A stretch of 64,000 nt of DNA from Gemmataceae bacterium. Its GTDB lineage: Bacteria; Planctomycetota; Planctomycetia; Gemmatales; Gemmataceae. A program made the position numbers and the translations under genes. The stretch is from the NCBI GenBank assembly GCA_901538445.1, contig LR594584.1:2073111-2137110 (forward strand), read 5' to 3'. The notes under the pieces were generated by a model. The model was not told the DNA's origin, made no database searches, and was given only the letters and a program-made list of their open reading frames with translations. This document shows positions 34,270 to 42,653 of the stretch, piece after piece (position 1 is the stretch's first letter; each line of letters begins with the position of its first letter).

Positions 34270-36609
34270 TCACTTCTTGCGGGCGGTGTGGTCGCCCTTC
34301 ATCTCGAACACGGGCTTGTCGCCGGTGGTCGCGACGAAGTCCCAGGTGTACCCGCCGGCGGCCGCGAGCTTCCAGTTCAGCGCGAGCTTCGTGCCGTCGC
34401 CCGTGTGCGCCCGCCACGCGATCGTCTTCGCCGCCTCGTCGGGGGTGCCGGTCCACTCGATCTCGGTGCCGGCCGAGTCGTACAGCCACATGCGGTACAC
34501 CTTCGCCGCCGGGTCGAAGGTGATGAGTTCGATGATCCCGCGGTCGTCGGCGGCGCTCGTCGCGAGGCTGCGGAGGAACGTGCCGTTGAACGCCGTCTCG
34601 ACCACGTCCTGGCCCTTCAGGTTCACCCCGCGGCCGCCGACCTTGAGCTCGGTGTTCGTGTCCCAGGTGCCGACCATCTCCTTGAGCAGCGGGGTCAGCT
34701 CGCCCTTGATCGGCGCGGCGGCCGCGTCCGGGGCGTAGGCGAAGGTCGTGATCGGCTTCCACGGGCTCGCGGTGCTGGTCGCGCCGAGGAACGCGAACAG
34801 CATCTCGTCGGTCGTCTCTTCGCCGTAGGCCACGTCCCGCGGGGGCTTCGTCGGGTTGTTCGGGTTCGCGGCCGAGTTGTCGAACACCGCCCGCACCTCC
34901 AACTTCGTGCCGGCCTTCGCGGCGATCGGCTCCTTGAACCAGTAGGTCTCCTGCCACCGGTAGTCCCACGAAGGGATGTCGAGGAGCACGACCGGCGCGC
35001 CGCCCGGCGGGGTCATCGAGACGCGGACCGACTTGCCGAGCAGGTGCATGTGCGGGAGCACGTTGTGCAGCACCGCGTCGGTGTGCAGGTAGATCGCGCC
35101 GCCGGTCGCGAAGTCGGCCTTGCCCGCGGGGATCTTCTCCCACTGCTTGAGCCCGTTGATGATGAGCGTCTGCCACGGCTGCTCGACTGGCTCTTTCGCG
35201 AAGTACAACCCGACGCGCGTGCGGTCGGTGGCGAACTGGCCGTTGCGGTGGTAGTGCGTCTGGATCAGGAAGTCGCTCCCCTTGGGGAGCAGCCACCCGG
35301 CCCCCTGCGGGACGAACTGCGGGAGCTGGCCGGGTGCCCACCCGCCGATGCCGCCGAACTGCGGGGTCTCGTTGGGCTTGTTCGCGGGGGGAACGAACCC
35401 GACGCCCATGCCGACGGTGTACCCGGGGCCGCCGTCGAGCAGGATCTTGCCGTCGTCCTTCGCCCGCTGCTTCGCCTCCAGCGCGCGGGCGGCCCCGGTG
35501 GTGTCGAAGAAGTGCAGCGTGTGGTGGACGACCCGCGGGTTGCCGGGCTTCACGTCGTACCCGATCACCCACTTGTTCTCGGCGAGCTTCGTGGGGGCGA
35601 CGAACACGCGGAACAGGTCGCTGCCGCTGCCGCCGAGGCGGAAATCGGCGTCGGCGGTGAGGATCAGGTCCGGCTTGCCGTGCCGCCACCCGTCGGACCC
35701 GAACTCGGGAGCCTTCGGCGCGTCCCTCGGGTCGCCCTCGGGGGTGTCGGCGTCGGCCCACGTTGCGAGCGTCGCGATCTCGGTCGCGGTCATCTTCCGC
35801 TCGCCCCGCATCGGCACCCCGCCGGCCGCCGGCCACGGGGGCATCTGCTTGTTCGCGGTGTACTCCTTGATGTCTCGCGCCCACCGGCGGGCCTGCGCGA
35901 ACGTGGTGAGCGCGAACGGCCCGACCTCGCCGGTGCGGTGGCACACGACGCAGTGCGCGTTCAGGATCGGGGCGACGTCCTTGTAGAACGTGACCGCCCC
36001 GGCCTTCGGGGCCGGCTTGGCCGCGTACTCGATCTCGCACCCGACCGACTTCGTGACCGCGGTGGGCACCGGCTTGCCGGCCAGCACCGCGTTGAGCGCG
36101 TCGGTGAGTTCGTGCGAGGTGACCACGGGGTTCCGCTTGAGCCGGGCCGAGTACCCGTCGTCGATGCGGCCGCGGTACCGCACCGTGCCGTCGGCGTCGA
36201 GGAGGAACGCCTCCGGGGTGCAGACCGCCTTGAGGCCGCCGGCGAGTTCGCGCTTCGGGTCGAGCAGCACGGGGACGGTGAGCTTGAACCCGGTGGCGGC
36301 CTTCGCGACCACCTCGCGCGCGTCGTCGGTCGGGCACACGAGCACGACCGCGACGCCCTTCTCGGCGTGCGTGCGGGCGAGTTCGTTCAACCCGGCGACG
36401 TAGGAGTTCGAGACCGGGCACTCGAACGAGACGAACACGACGACCGTGGCCCCCTTGCCGCGGAGCGCGTCGAGCTTTGCGGGGCTGCCGTCGCCGACGG
36501 TCACGAGAGCGGGGTTGGGGGACTTGGTGCCGACGACCGATTCGGGCCTGGCGTCGGCGGCGACGCAGACCGGCGCGAGTACGAGCGCAACGAGCAGGGA
36601 GCGAAACAT
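34270..36609 (-). CDS. Secreted redoxin - cytochrome c - copper monooxygenase-like fusion
   Basis: A 779-residue exported protein with a signal peptide (SLLVALVLAPVCVAA). Residues ~25-190 form a peroxiredoxin/thioredoxin-like domain with a single active-site Cys (FVSFECPVSNSYV). A c-type cytochrome domain follows (~200-310) with CVVCH haem motif and PPWPA Met region. Residues ~320-590 match the two beta-sandwiches of copper type II ascorbate-dependent monooxygenases, with His motifs VVHHTLHFF, IQTHYHRNG and LPHMHLLG. The C-terminal ~150 residues look like a DUF1579-type lipocalin-like domain (EMVGTWDTNTE). It is probably a periplasmic redox protein; substrate unknown. Single gene. Confidence 0.85.
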   Translation of the reverse strand: MFRSLLVALVLAPVCVAADARPESVVGTKSPNPALVTVGDGSPAKLDALRGKGATVVVFVSFECPVSNSYVAGLNELARTHAEKGVAVVLVCPTDDAREVVAKAATGFKLTVPVLLDPKRELAGGLKAVCTPEAFLLDADGTVRYRGRIDDGYSARLKRNPVVTSHELTDALNAVLAGKPVPTAVTKSVGCEIEYAAKPAPKAGAVTFYKDVAPILNAHCVVCHRTGEVGPFALTTFAQARRWARDIKEYTANKQMPPWPAAGGVPMRGERKMTATEIATLATWADADTPEGDPRDAPKAPEFGSDGWRHGKPDLILTADADFRLGGSGSDLFRVFVAPTKLAENKWVIGYDVKPGNPRVVHHTLHFFDTTGAARALEAKQRAKDDGKILLDGGPGYTVGMGVGFVPPANKPNETPQFGGIGGWAPGQLPQFVPQGAGWLLPKGSDFLIQTHYHRNGQFATDRTRVGLYFAKEPVEQPWQTLIINGLKQWEKIPAGKADFATGGAIYLHTDAVLHNVLPHMHLLGKSVRVSMTPPGGAPVVLLDIPSWDYRWQETYWFKEPIAAKAGTKLEVRAVFDNSAANPNNPTKPPRDVAYGEETTDEMLFAFLGATSTASPWKPITTFAYAPDAAAAPIKGELTPLLKEMVGTWDTNTELKVGGRGVNLKGQDVVETAFNGTFLRSLATSAADDRGIIELITFDPAAKVYRMWLYDSAGTEIEWTGTPDEAAKTIAWRAHTGDGTKLALNWKLAAAGGYTWDFVATTGDKPVFEMKGDHTARKK

Positions 36610-36769
36610 CCGGTGTTCCTCGGTGTGCGTGGCGACCGCACCATTCTACCCCGCACGGGGCGGAACGGTTTCGGCCGCGGGGCGGCACACCCTACCCAGC
36701 GTGGGACCCGGCCGGACCTTACGGTCGCGGTGCGTTGACTGTGCTGCCGGGTCGCGTCATGATGGGGTC

Positions 36770-37063
36770 ATGGACACAGTCGCACAGATCGAAAAGCGCC
36801 TTACGGCACTTAAGCGGAAGCTCCCGCCGTCGCCGAGGGTCGTGCGGTTCGTGGTCGAGGACCGACCCGACCACGTCGGCGAGCCATCCCTGTTCATCTG
36901 GATTTTGTTAGACAGCAACACGCCTCGCGGCGAGTTGACGCACGCCAAACTCGCACCCATCGACCAGGCCGTCACCGCCGAGATCATGGGCCGCAAGGAC
37001 CCGCGGTTCCCTCACGTCTTGTTCCGCACGGAGGCCGAACACCTTGAATTGACCCAGGTGTGA
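36770..37063 (+). CDS. Small protein, possible partner (antitoxin) of a HEPN-like protein
   Basis: A 97-residue protein of unknown family. It begins with a short helix (IEKRLTALKRKLPPSP) and continues with strands (RVVRFVVEDRPDHVGEPSLFIWILLD), then a helix (APIDQAVTAEIMG). No signal peptide. It lies seven bases upstream of a HEPN-like gene on the same strand, so the two are surely cotranscribed. The size and layout are those of toxin-antitoxin or nucleotidyltransferase/HEPN modules, but it lacks the GSxxxxD motif of MNT antitoxins. Confidence 0.6.
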   Translation: MDTVAQIEKRLTALKRKLPPSPRVVRFVVEDRPDHVGEPSLFIWILLDSNTPRGELTHAKLAPIDQAVTAEIMGRKDPRFPHVLFRTEAEHLELTQV

Positions 37064-37070
37064 GCTGCCC

Positions 37071-37571
37071 GTGCATCGAAACCTGCTCGAACAGGCCCGG
37101 CACCTCGTGCGACGCGAACCGCGTCGTCCGCGGCAGGCGAGCCTCCGGCGGGCCGTATCGACCGCTTACTACGCCCTGTTCCACTTCCTCATCGACCGGG
37201 CTTGCCGACAGGTGTTCGGCGGATCGACCCGCCGACGCCAGGCGCGGCTGATCCTGAGTCGGGCATTCGTCCACGGCACGATGCAGGCCGCCTCGCGGCG
37301 CGTTGGTGGCGGAAACCTCCCGGTGACGCTGAGTTGGGCCGCCGGCTTCGCGCCCGAACTCCAGGCAATCGCCCGAGCATTTGTTCGGCTCCAGGAGCAA
37401 CGGCACCGCGCCGACTACGACCTCTCGCAACCGTACTCCCGGACTGAGGCCGCCGAACTCGTCGAACTGGCCGGCACCGCGATCAACGATTGGGGCGCGG
37501 TTGCGGACGACGACTCGGCCCATCTCTACCTCGTCCTGCTCCTCACCTGGAAGTCGCTCGAACAGAGGTGA
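37071..37571 (+). CDS. HEPN-domain-like protein
   Basis: A 166-residue all-helical protein. The segment RRAVSTAYYALFHFLIDRA is the typical first conserved helix of HEPN proteins. The later RLQEQRHRADYDLS holds the Arg/His pair that in active HEPN RNases is R-x4-6-H; here it reads R-H-R-A-D-Y-D, so activity is uncertain. The start is GTG 37071, seven bases after the upstream stop. HEPN proteins often act as RNase toxins or in phage defence, or as inactive scaffolds. The assignment rests on pattern only. Confidence 0.6.
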   Translation: MHRNLLEQARHLVRREPRRPRQASLRRAVSTAYYALFHFLIDRACRQVFGGSTRRRQARLILSRAFVHGTMQAASRRVGGGNLPVTLSWAAGFAPELQAIARAFVRLQEQRHRADYDLSQPYSRTEAAELVELAGTAINDWGAVADDDSAHLYLVLLLTWKSLEQR

Positions 37572-37583
37572 CCGCCGCCCGCC

Positions 37584-37796
37584 TCACTCGAAGAACGCCT
37601 TCACCTTGACCGCGAAGCCGGGGAGGACGTCGGGGAGGGCGAGTTCGTCGCCGTTGTGCATGCGGATCGGGAACTCGTTCTCGCGGAACACCGCCAGCGA
37701 CTCGGTCTCGGGGTCGAGGACGAGCACCACCGTCACCCCGGCGTCGAGGTACTCGCTGGCCTTCGCGCTCTCGTCGGCCGCCCCGACATCGTACCG
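37584..37796 (-). pseudogene. 5'-truncated Uma2/DUF820 nuclease remnant
   Basis: About 70 codons matching the C-terminal part of Uma2-type (PD-(D/E)XK) proteins: SAKASEYLDAGVTVVLVLDPETESLAVFR and the ending LPDVLPGFAVKVKAFF. The N-terminal half with the catalytic Asp is missing. The frame stays open further upstream, but there it merely crosses the antisense strand of a tRNA gene. The break lies near 37796, about 100 bases from the tRNA-Ile. Confidence 0.7.
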
Positions 37797-37894
37797 AGGT
37801 GCCGCAAGTCCCGCCAGCGCAGCGGGAGGGGGCGCGCCGCGGGGTGCGACAACGGGTGAACCTGCGAGACGTGTGGGGGGTCTATGGTGCAGAC

Positions 37895-37966
37895 AGGTCG
37901 GTAGCCAAGTGGTACGGCACGCGTCTGATATGCGCGCAACCGCGGGTTCGATTCCCGCCCGACCTA
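37895..37966 (+). tRNA. tRNA-Ile (GAT)
   Basis: All arms can be folded: acceptor AGGTCGG with CCGACCT, D arm GCC/GGC, anticodon stem CGCGT/GCGCG with loop CTGATAT (anticodon GAT at 37927-37929), variable loop CAACC, and T stem GCGGG/CCCGC with loop TTCGATT. The discriminator is A and CCA is not encoded. The acceptor stem and D arm differ from the usual rRNA-operon tRNA-Ile(GAT), so this is a stand-alone gene. Confidence 0.88.
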
Positions 37967-37975
37967 CTGCCTCTG

Positions 37976-38051
37976 GAAGCACGAAATTCGAAGCACGAAA
38001 TCCGAAAGTGAGCTGTCCTCATTCGGATTTCGTGCTTCGAATTTCGTGCTT
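37976..38051. repeat. Inverted repeat family D, copy 2
   Basis: Arms 37976-38006 (GAAGCACGAAATTCGAAGCA...) and 38022-38051 are near-perfect complements with a 15-base loop. It lies between the tRNA-Ile and the acetyltransferase gene and overlaps the latter's stop codon. Confidence 0.9.
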
Positions 38052-38820
38052 ACTTCGCGGCCTTGACCGGCAGTCCCGCGAGCTTGGCCGGCACGAGCCG
38101 CGGGTTGCAGCCGGCGGGCAGCGTGCGGTCGTAGAGGTCGCTGCCGGCCTCGTTGCGGTACACCTCGCGGTGCAGCCCGGCGACGACGGCCTTCAGCCGG
38201 TCGGCGTCGAACTCGCCGGCCGATTCGGCCATCGGCTTGATGAACAGTTGCAGCGGGACCGGGTCGCCGGTCTCGTCGTCGCTGGCAAAGTTGGGCGACC
38301 AGAAGTCGACCCCCTCGACCCACATCCCGCCGGCCCGGTCGAACAGCTTCGTGCGGGCGGCCCACAGGTCCCACTCGGCCGCGGGGGCTCCGGGTGCGGG
38401 GCGGTGGCTCTCCCAGATCACGAACGGCAACTGTGAGCCGAGTTCGCCGGCGTCCACCGACATCTGGCGGTAGAACTGGTCGAACAGCCGGGTGCCGACG
38501 CCGAGCCGCCGCGCCCAGTTCGCGACCCCGATGTAGCAGAGGTAGCCGCCGTAGTTCGGGATCAGCGCGCCGTAGACGTACCCGGCGAGGCCGGTCGGGT
38601 CGTCGGCGCGGTCCTCGGGCGCGGCCAGCAGCAGGTGCTTGGTCCACCCGTCGGCCTTACCGGGCTTGGACCTCGTCCGGCCCTCGACCGACTTCTCGAT
38701 CCAGTACCAGGGGATGCGTTCCTCGGGGGCCAGCGTCTGCTCGTAGAGCTGCCCGGCCGCTTGCGTCATCGGGTCGGCGGCGTCGAACGCCTCCCAGACG
38801 ACCACCTTGTTGACTTGCAC
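38050..38820 (-). CDS. GNAT-family acetyltransferase-like protein
   Basis: A 256-residue cytoplasmic protein. The central motif ARRLGVGTRLFDQFYRQM is the acetyl-CoA pyrophosphate-binding loop and helix of GNAT enzymes, preceded by the strand GYLCYIGVANW. The rest (WDLWAARTKLFDRAGGMWVEGVDFWSPNF) is a family-specific substrate region. The stop codon lies within repeat D copy 2. Substrate unknown. Confidence 0.75.
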   Translation of the reverse strand: MQVNKVVVWEAFDAADPMTQAAGQLYEQTLAPEERIPWYWIEKSVEGRTRSKPGKADGWTKHLLLAAPEDRADDPTGLAGYVYGALIPNYGGYLCYIGVANWARRLGVGTRLFDQFYRQMSVDAGELGSQLPFVIWESHRPAPGAPAAEWDLWAARTKLFDRAGGMWVEGVDFWSPNFASDDETGDPVPLQLFIKPMAESAGEFDADRLKAVVAGLHREVYRNEAGSDLYDRTLPAGCNPRLVPAKLAGLPVKAAK

Positions 38821-39056
38821 AAATCACCTCTCCTTGGTCTGTCGCGGGCACGGGTCCGGGCCGCACGCACAATCCGTCGTCGCAGTGACGAGTGTGCGGG
38901 CCACGGGAACGGGTGCCCGAGGCGGTTGATTTCACATCGGCATTGTACCGCGCCCTTCCAAAATCCTTCGGTTGGCGGTGGGCGGCCCCGCAGGTAAGTT
39001 CCCCAGGGGGGCCGCGGAGCCCCCGCCCCAAGTCGTTACCGGGTCGGAGCCCCCAA

Positions 39057-39515
39057 ATGACGCCTCAGAGCCCCGGGCGGTTCAGTTACGATTATCCCAG
39101 ACCGGCCTTGACAGTAGATATTGTGATCGCGACCCGCGAGGCCCGGCCGCGGGTACTGCTGATTCAGCGTAGGAAAGATCCGTTCGCCGGAAGTTGGGCA
39201 CTGCCAGGTGGTTTCGTCGAGGAGAATGAACGCATCTCGGATGCCGCTCGGCGCGAACTGGTCGAGGAGACGGGGGTCGCGGTCGCCGATCTGGAACAAC
39301 TGTATACTGCCGGCGATCCGGGCCGCGATCCCCGCGGCTGGACCGTGTCCGTGGCGCATCTGGCACAGGTGGACCCGAGCGACTTGAAGCCCATTGCGGC
39401 CGACGACGCATCGGCCGTCGGGTGGTTCCCGCTCGACGAACTGCCGGCACTCGCGTTCGACCACGCGATGATCCTGGCCCGCGCCCGGGCGCGCCTGCTG
39501 GACCGCACGGCGTGA
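39057..39515 (+). CDS. Nudix hydrolase
   Basis: A 152-residue enzyme with a complete Nudix box, GGFVEENERISDAARRELVE followed by ETGV, which binds the divalent metal and cleaves a nucleoside diphosphate linked to another group. The N-terminal part (ALTVDIVIATREARPRVLLI) and RRKDPFAGSWALPGG resemble ADP-ribose pyrophosphatases and NrtR-type Nudix domains. There is no C-terminal winged helix. ATG 39057 fits the domain start. Confidence 0.9.
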   Translation: MTPQSPGRFSYDYPRPALTVDIVIATREARPRVLLIQRRKDPFAGSWALPGGFVEENERISDAARRELVEETGVAVADLEQLYTAGDPGRDPRGWTVSVAHLAQVDPSDLKPIAADDASAVGWFPLDELPALAFDHAMILARARARLLDRTA

Positions 39516-39539
39516 CCCCGGGCTCACGGGCGCCGGGCC

Positions 39540-40412
39540 TCACTGCGAGTGGCCGAAGACCTGGGTGAAGAACAGCCGGCCGAAGGCGTCGGCCCTCACG
39601 GAGACGCCGATCTCGGTGAAGCCCGCGCGGAGGATGTTCGCCCGGTGCCCGGCCGAGCCCATCCAGGCGCTCATGACCGAAGCGGCACTCGTGAAGCCGT
39701 ACGCGATGTTCTCCCCGTAGCCGAAGCTCTGGGTCCAGGTGTCGTACCCGGCGAGGTCGAGGCGGTTCGAGATCTCGGGGCGGGCGGTGCCGTAGAGCGT
39801 GTGCTGCATCGCGGCCTGTCCGTTGGGGCCGGGGCTCAGGGCGGCCATGTCCTGCGAGTGGAACGTGGCGGCCGCGTTCAGCTTCAGATTGACCCGGAGC
39901 GCCGGGAGCCCGGCGGCGACCCGTTGGACGTTCACGAGCCGGATGATCTCCGCCTCGATGGCCGTGTTGGCGACCGAGCGGACCGGGCTGCCCTGCTGGA
40001 CGTTGTTGGTGCCGGGGCCGCCGTCGAGGGTGTCGGTGCCGCCCCCGCCCCAGATGAGGTCGTTCCCGGCCCCGCCGGCGATCCAGTCGTTCCCGGCCCC
40101 GCCGTAGATCTGGTCGTTGCCCGCGTTGCCGACGATGGCGTCGTTGCCCACGCCGCCGTAGATGATCGACCCGAACTGGGTCCGGTCGCGGATCACGTCG
40201 TTCCCGCCCCCCGCGGTGACCACGATGCGGGCCACCCCGGCCCGCGGGTACGCGGCCCCGTTGACGACGATCGCCGTCGCGGTCTGGTCCAGAACGATCG
40301 TGTCGTTCCCCTCGGTCCCGGTCACGGTGAGGGTGCCGTAGGTGATGTTGACCGTCGCGGGGCAGTCGCGGACTTCGAGTTGCTCGACGCCGAGTGTGGC
40401 CTTCCGGATCAC
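39540..40412 (-). CDS. Surface protein with RTX-type repeats and CAP domain
   Basis: A 290-residue protein. The N-terminus IRKATLGVEQLEVRDCPATV is like the VExLEDRxxPA segments that begin many planctomycete surface proteins. Residues ~25-120 hold hemolysin-type Ca-binding nonapeptides (GGVGNDAIVG, GGAGNDWIAG, GGGGTDTLDG). Residues ~145-290 form a CAP (SCP/PR1) domain with FHSQDMAA, GENIAYG and SAGHRANIL. The order RTX then CAP is unusual. The start is GTG 40412 because the N-terminal motif begins there. Probably extracellular and calcium-stabilised. Confidence 0.85.
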   Translation of the reverse strand: MIRKATLGVEQLEVRDCPATVNITYGTLTVTGTEGNDTIVLDQTATAIVVNGAAYPRAGVARIVVTAGGGNDVIRDRTQFGSIIYGGVGNDAIVGNAGNDQIYGGAGNDWIAGGAGNDLIWGGGGTDTLDGGPGTNNVQQGSPVRSVANTAIEAEIIRLVNVQRVAAGLPALRVNLKLNAAATFHSQDMAALSPGPNGQAAMQHTLYGTARPEISNRLDLAGYDTWTQSFGYGENIAYGFTSAASVMSAWMGSAGHRANILRAGFTEIGVSVRADAFGRLFFTQVFGHSQ

Positions 40413-40626
40413 GGTGCGCTCCCGGGCGAACGGTGTGGCAGACGTCCTGTGACGCAACTGTAGGACAGCAATTACCCGCCTGCGCGCGAAATTACAACGC
40501 GAGGGCCGCTGGTCCGAACGGGCGGCCCGGTACCCGCGAACCTGCGTTGACCCGGTGCGCCGGGGCGGGTATTTCGCGGCCCCGGGCCCACGACGGGCCG
40601 GCCCATGTGCAAGGAAGCACACCCGT

Positions 40627-41265
40627 ATGATGCGACCGCACCTCTGCGCCCCCGTGGCGGCTCTCGTCGTGTTCTTCGCCGCCCAGGCTCCCGCGGGCGC
40701 ACAGGACGTGAAGTGGCGGCACGACTACGCCGCGGCCCGCCGCGAGGCCGCCGAGACCGGCAAGCCGCTGCTCCTCGACTTCGGCACCGAGGCGTGCGTG
40801 TGGTGCCGCAAGCTCGACGGCACCACGTTCCGCGACCCGAAGGTGGCGCGGCTCCTCAACGACCGGTTCATCCCGGTGAAGATCGACGCGACCAAGTACG
40901 AGAAGCTCACCAGCATGCTCGGGATCGACGGGTTCCCGACGCTGCTGCTGGCGACGCCGGACGGGAAGGTCGCGGGCCGGCACGCGGGGTACGCTGACGT
41001 GTCGCAACTCACCGCGCTGCTGGGCAAGGCCCCGGCCCCGAACCCTCCGCCGAGCGCGGGAGTGGTCCCGGCGTCGGCCACGACGCCGGCGGTGCCGGTC
41101 CCGGTCCCGGTGGTGCCCGCGTTCCCGCCCCCGGCCCCGGTGCGACCGGCCGCGCCGATGGTCGCCGAGGAGCCGACCGCCGACCGCCTGCTCCGTGCCA
41201 GGGAGCAGATCGACGCCGACCTCGCGGCGCTGCACGCCAAGATCGCCACGTCGCTGGAGAAGTAG
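40627..41265 (+). CDS. Secreted thioredoxin-like protein with Pro-rich linker
   Basis: A 212-residue exported protein with a signal peptide (LCAPVAALVVFFAAQAPAGA). The thioredoxin-like domain (~30-135) has ACVWCRKLD as the CxxC active site and cis-Pro in GFPTLLL. A Pro/Val/Ala linker (PAVPVPVPVVPAFPPPAPV) leads to a short helical tail (RLLRAREQIDADLAALHAKI). It is probably a periplasmic thiol oxidoreductase, and the tail may mediate oligomerisation. Confidence 0.88.
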   Translation: MMRPHLCAPVAALVVFFAAQAPAGAQDVKWRHDYAAARREAAETGKPLLLDFGTEACVWCRKLDGTTFRDPKVARLLNDRFIPVKIDATKYEKLTSMLGIDGFPTLLLATPDGKVAGRHAGYADVSQLTALLGKAPAPNPPPSAGVVPASATTPAVPVPVPVVPAFPPPAPVRPAAPMVAEEPTADRLLRAREQIDADLAALHAKIATSLEK

Positions 41266-41280
41266 GACGAAGTGGAGAGT

Positions 41281-41412
41281 TCATCCGCAGATTACGCAGA
41301 AGACACAGATTTTCAGACAAGAAGCAGGTGGCAGAAAGCAGAGACGAGTTCCGGACTCCTCGGTCTCTGCCCTCTGTTTTGAAATCTGTGTCTTCTGCGT
41401 AATCTGTGGATA
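41281..41412. repeat. Inverted repeat family K
   Basis: Arms 41281-41314 (CGCAGATTACGCAGAAGACA) and 41381-41412 are near-perfect complements. The inner part pairs GCAGAAAGCAGAGACGAG loosely with CTCGGTCTCTGC. It is clearly AT-richer than its surroundings. It lies between the thioredoxin and phosphatase genes. Confidence 0.85.
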
Positions 41413-41445
41413 ACTCTCCTCTGTGTTCACGCCACGAGACACACC

Positions 41446-42561
41446 ATGCGCTCCCTGCCCCTTGCCGCGGCGCTGCTCGTCGCCGTGGCCGTCGCCGCGA
41501 CCGCGGCCGACGACCCCAGGCCCGCGAAGCCGAAGACCGAGAACGTCATCCTCGTGATGCTCGACGGCCTGCGGTGGCAGGACCTGTTCACCGGGGCCGA
41601 CGAGGCCCTACTCGACAAGACCCGCGGCGGGGTCGCCGACGCCGCGGCCGTCAAGAAGCGGTTCTGGCGCGACACCCCCGAGGAGCGGCGCTCGGCGCTC
41701 ATGCCGTTCTTCTGGGGCACGATTGCCAAGGAGGGGCAGGTCCACGGCAACAAGCTGAAGAAGAGCGTGGGCCGCGTCACCAACGCCACGAACGTCTCGT
41801 ACCCCGGGTACAGCGAGGTGCTGTGCGGGTTCGTGGACCCGCTCATCCTCGGGAACGCCAAGATCAGCAACCGCAACGAGACCGTGCTCGAGTGGCTCCA
41901 CAAGAAGCCCGGGTTCGAGGGCAAGGTGGCCGCGTTCACGTCGTGGGAGGTGTTCCCGTACATCATCAACGACAAGCGGAGCGGGATCCCGGTGAACGGC
42001 GGGTACGCGCCGCTCCGGGGCGTCCCCGACTCGCCCGAGGTGCAACTCCTCAACCGGCTCACGGCCGAGACCCCGCTCGACGGCGAGGAGACGCGGTACG
42101 ACGCGTTCACGTTCCGCGCCGCGATGCTCTACCTCAAGGCGAAGACGCCGCGGGTCACGTTCATCAGCTTCGACGAGACCGACGCGCAGGGCCACGCGGG
42201 GCGGTACGACCGGCTGCTCCACGGCGCGCACAAGAACGACGCCTTCCTCAAGGAGTTGTGGGAGACCGTGCAGTCGCTGCCCGAGTACAAGGGCAAGACG
42301 ACGCTGATCGTGACGACCGACCACGGCCGCGGCGACGCGCCGGTCGAGTGGAAGGGCCACGGCGCGAAGACCGCCGGTGCGGAGTTCTTCTGGTTCGCGA
42401 TCCTGGGGCCGGACACGCCCGCACTCGGCGAAATGAAGGACACCGAGTTCACCCAGACGCAAGTCGCGGCGACGCTCGCCGCGGCGCTGGGCCACGACTA
42501 CTCCGCCGCGGTCCCCAGGGCCGGCAAGCCGATCGCCGGGGCGGTCAAGGCGGGGCCGTAG
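41446..42561 (+). CDS. Secreted alkaline-phosphatase-superfamily hydrolase
   Basis: A 371-residue exported enzyme with a signal peptide (LPLAAALLVAVAVAATA). Metal and nucleophile motifs are in the usual order: ILVMLDGLRW (Asp), NVSYPGYSEVLCG (probable Ser/Thr nucleophile), SFDETDAQGHAGRYD (Asp and His), VTTDHGRG (Asp, His) and KGHG (His). This is closest to phosphodiesterase/phosphopentomutase-like members. It likely removes phosphate or sulfate groups in the periplasm. Substrate unknown. Confidence 0.87.
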   Translation: MRSLPLAAALLVAVAVAATAADDPRPAKPKTENVILVMLDGLRWQDLFTGADEALLDKTRGGVADAAAVKKRFWRDTPEERRSALMPFFWGTIAKEGQVHGNKLKKSVGRVTNATNVSYPGYSEVLCGFVDPLILGNAKISNRNETVLEWLHKKPGFEGKVAAFTSWEVFPYIINDKRSGIPVNGGYAPLRGVPDSPEVQLLNRLTAETPLDGEETRYDAFTFRAAMLYLKAKTPRVTFISFDETDAQGHAGRYDRLLHGAHKNDAFLKELWETVQSLPEYKGKTTLIVTTDHGRGDAPVEWKGHGAKTAGAEFFWFAILGPDTPALGEMKDTEFTQTQVAATLAAALGHDYSAAVPRAGKPIAGAVKAGP

Positions 42562-42562
42562 T

Positions 42563-42632
42563 GGCGAGCGGCGCGGCGTCAGCCCGCCGGTGGTACTCGA
42601 TCAACCGGCGGGCTGACGCCGCGCCGCTCGCC
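42563..42632. repeat. Inverted repeat family F, copy 3
   Basis: Perfect 29-base arms (42563-42591, GGCGAGCGGCGCGGCGTCAG...; 42604-42632) with a 12-base loop. It ends 22 bases before the heptose epimerase start and directly follows the phosphatase stop codon. Confidence 0.92.
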
Positions 42633-42653
42633 GAGGCGCAGGAGGCAGTAGAT

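Noticed and set aside
37797-37982. Upstream extension of the Uma2-like frame as an intact gene
   Set aside because: This part is the antisense of the tRNA-Ile and of a Pro-rich stretch; no Uma2 N-terminal motif is present.
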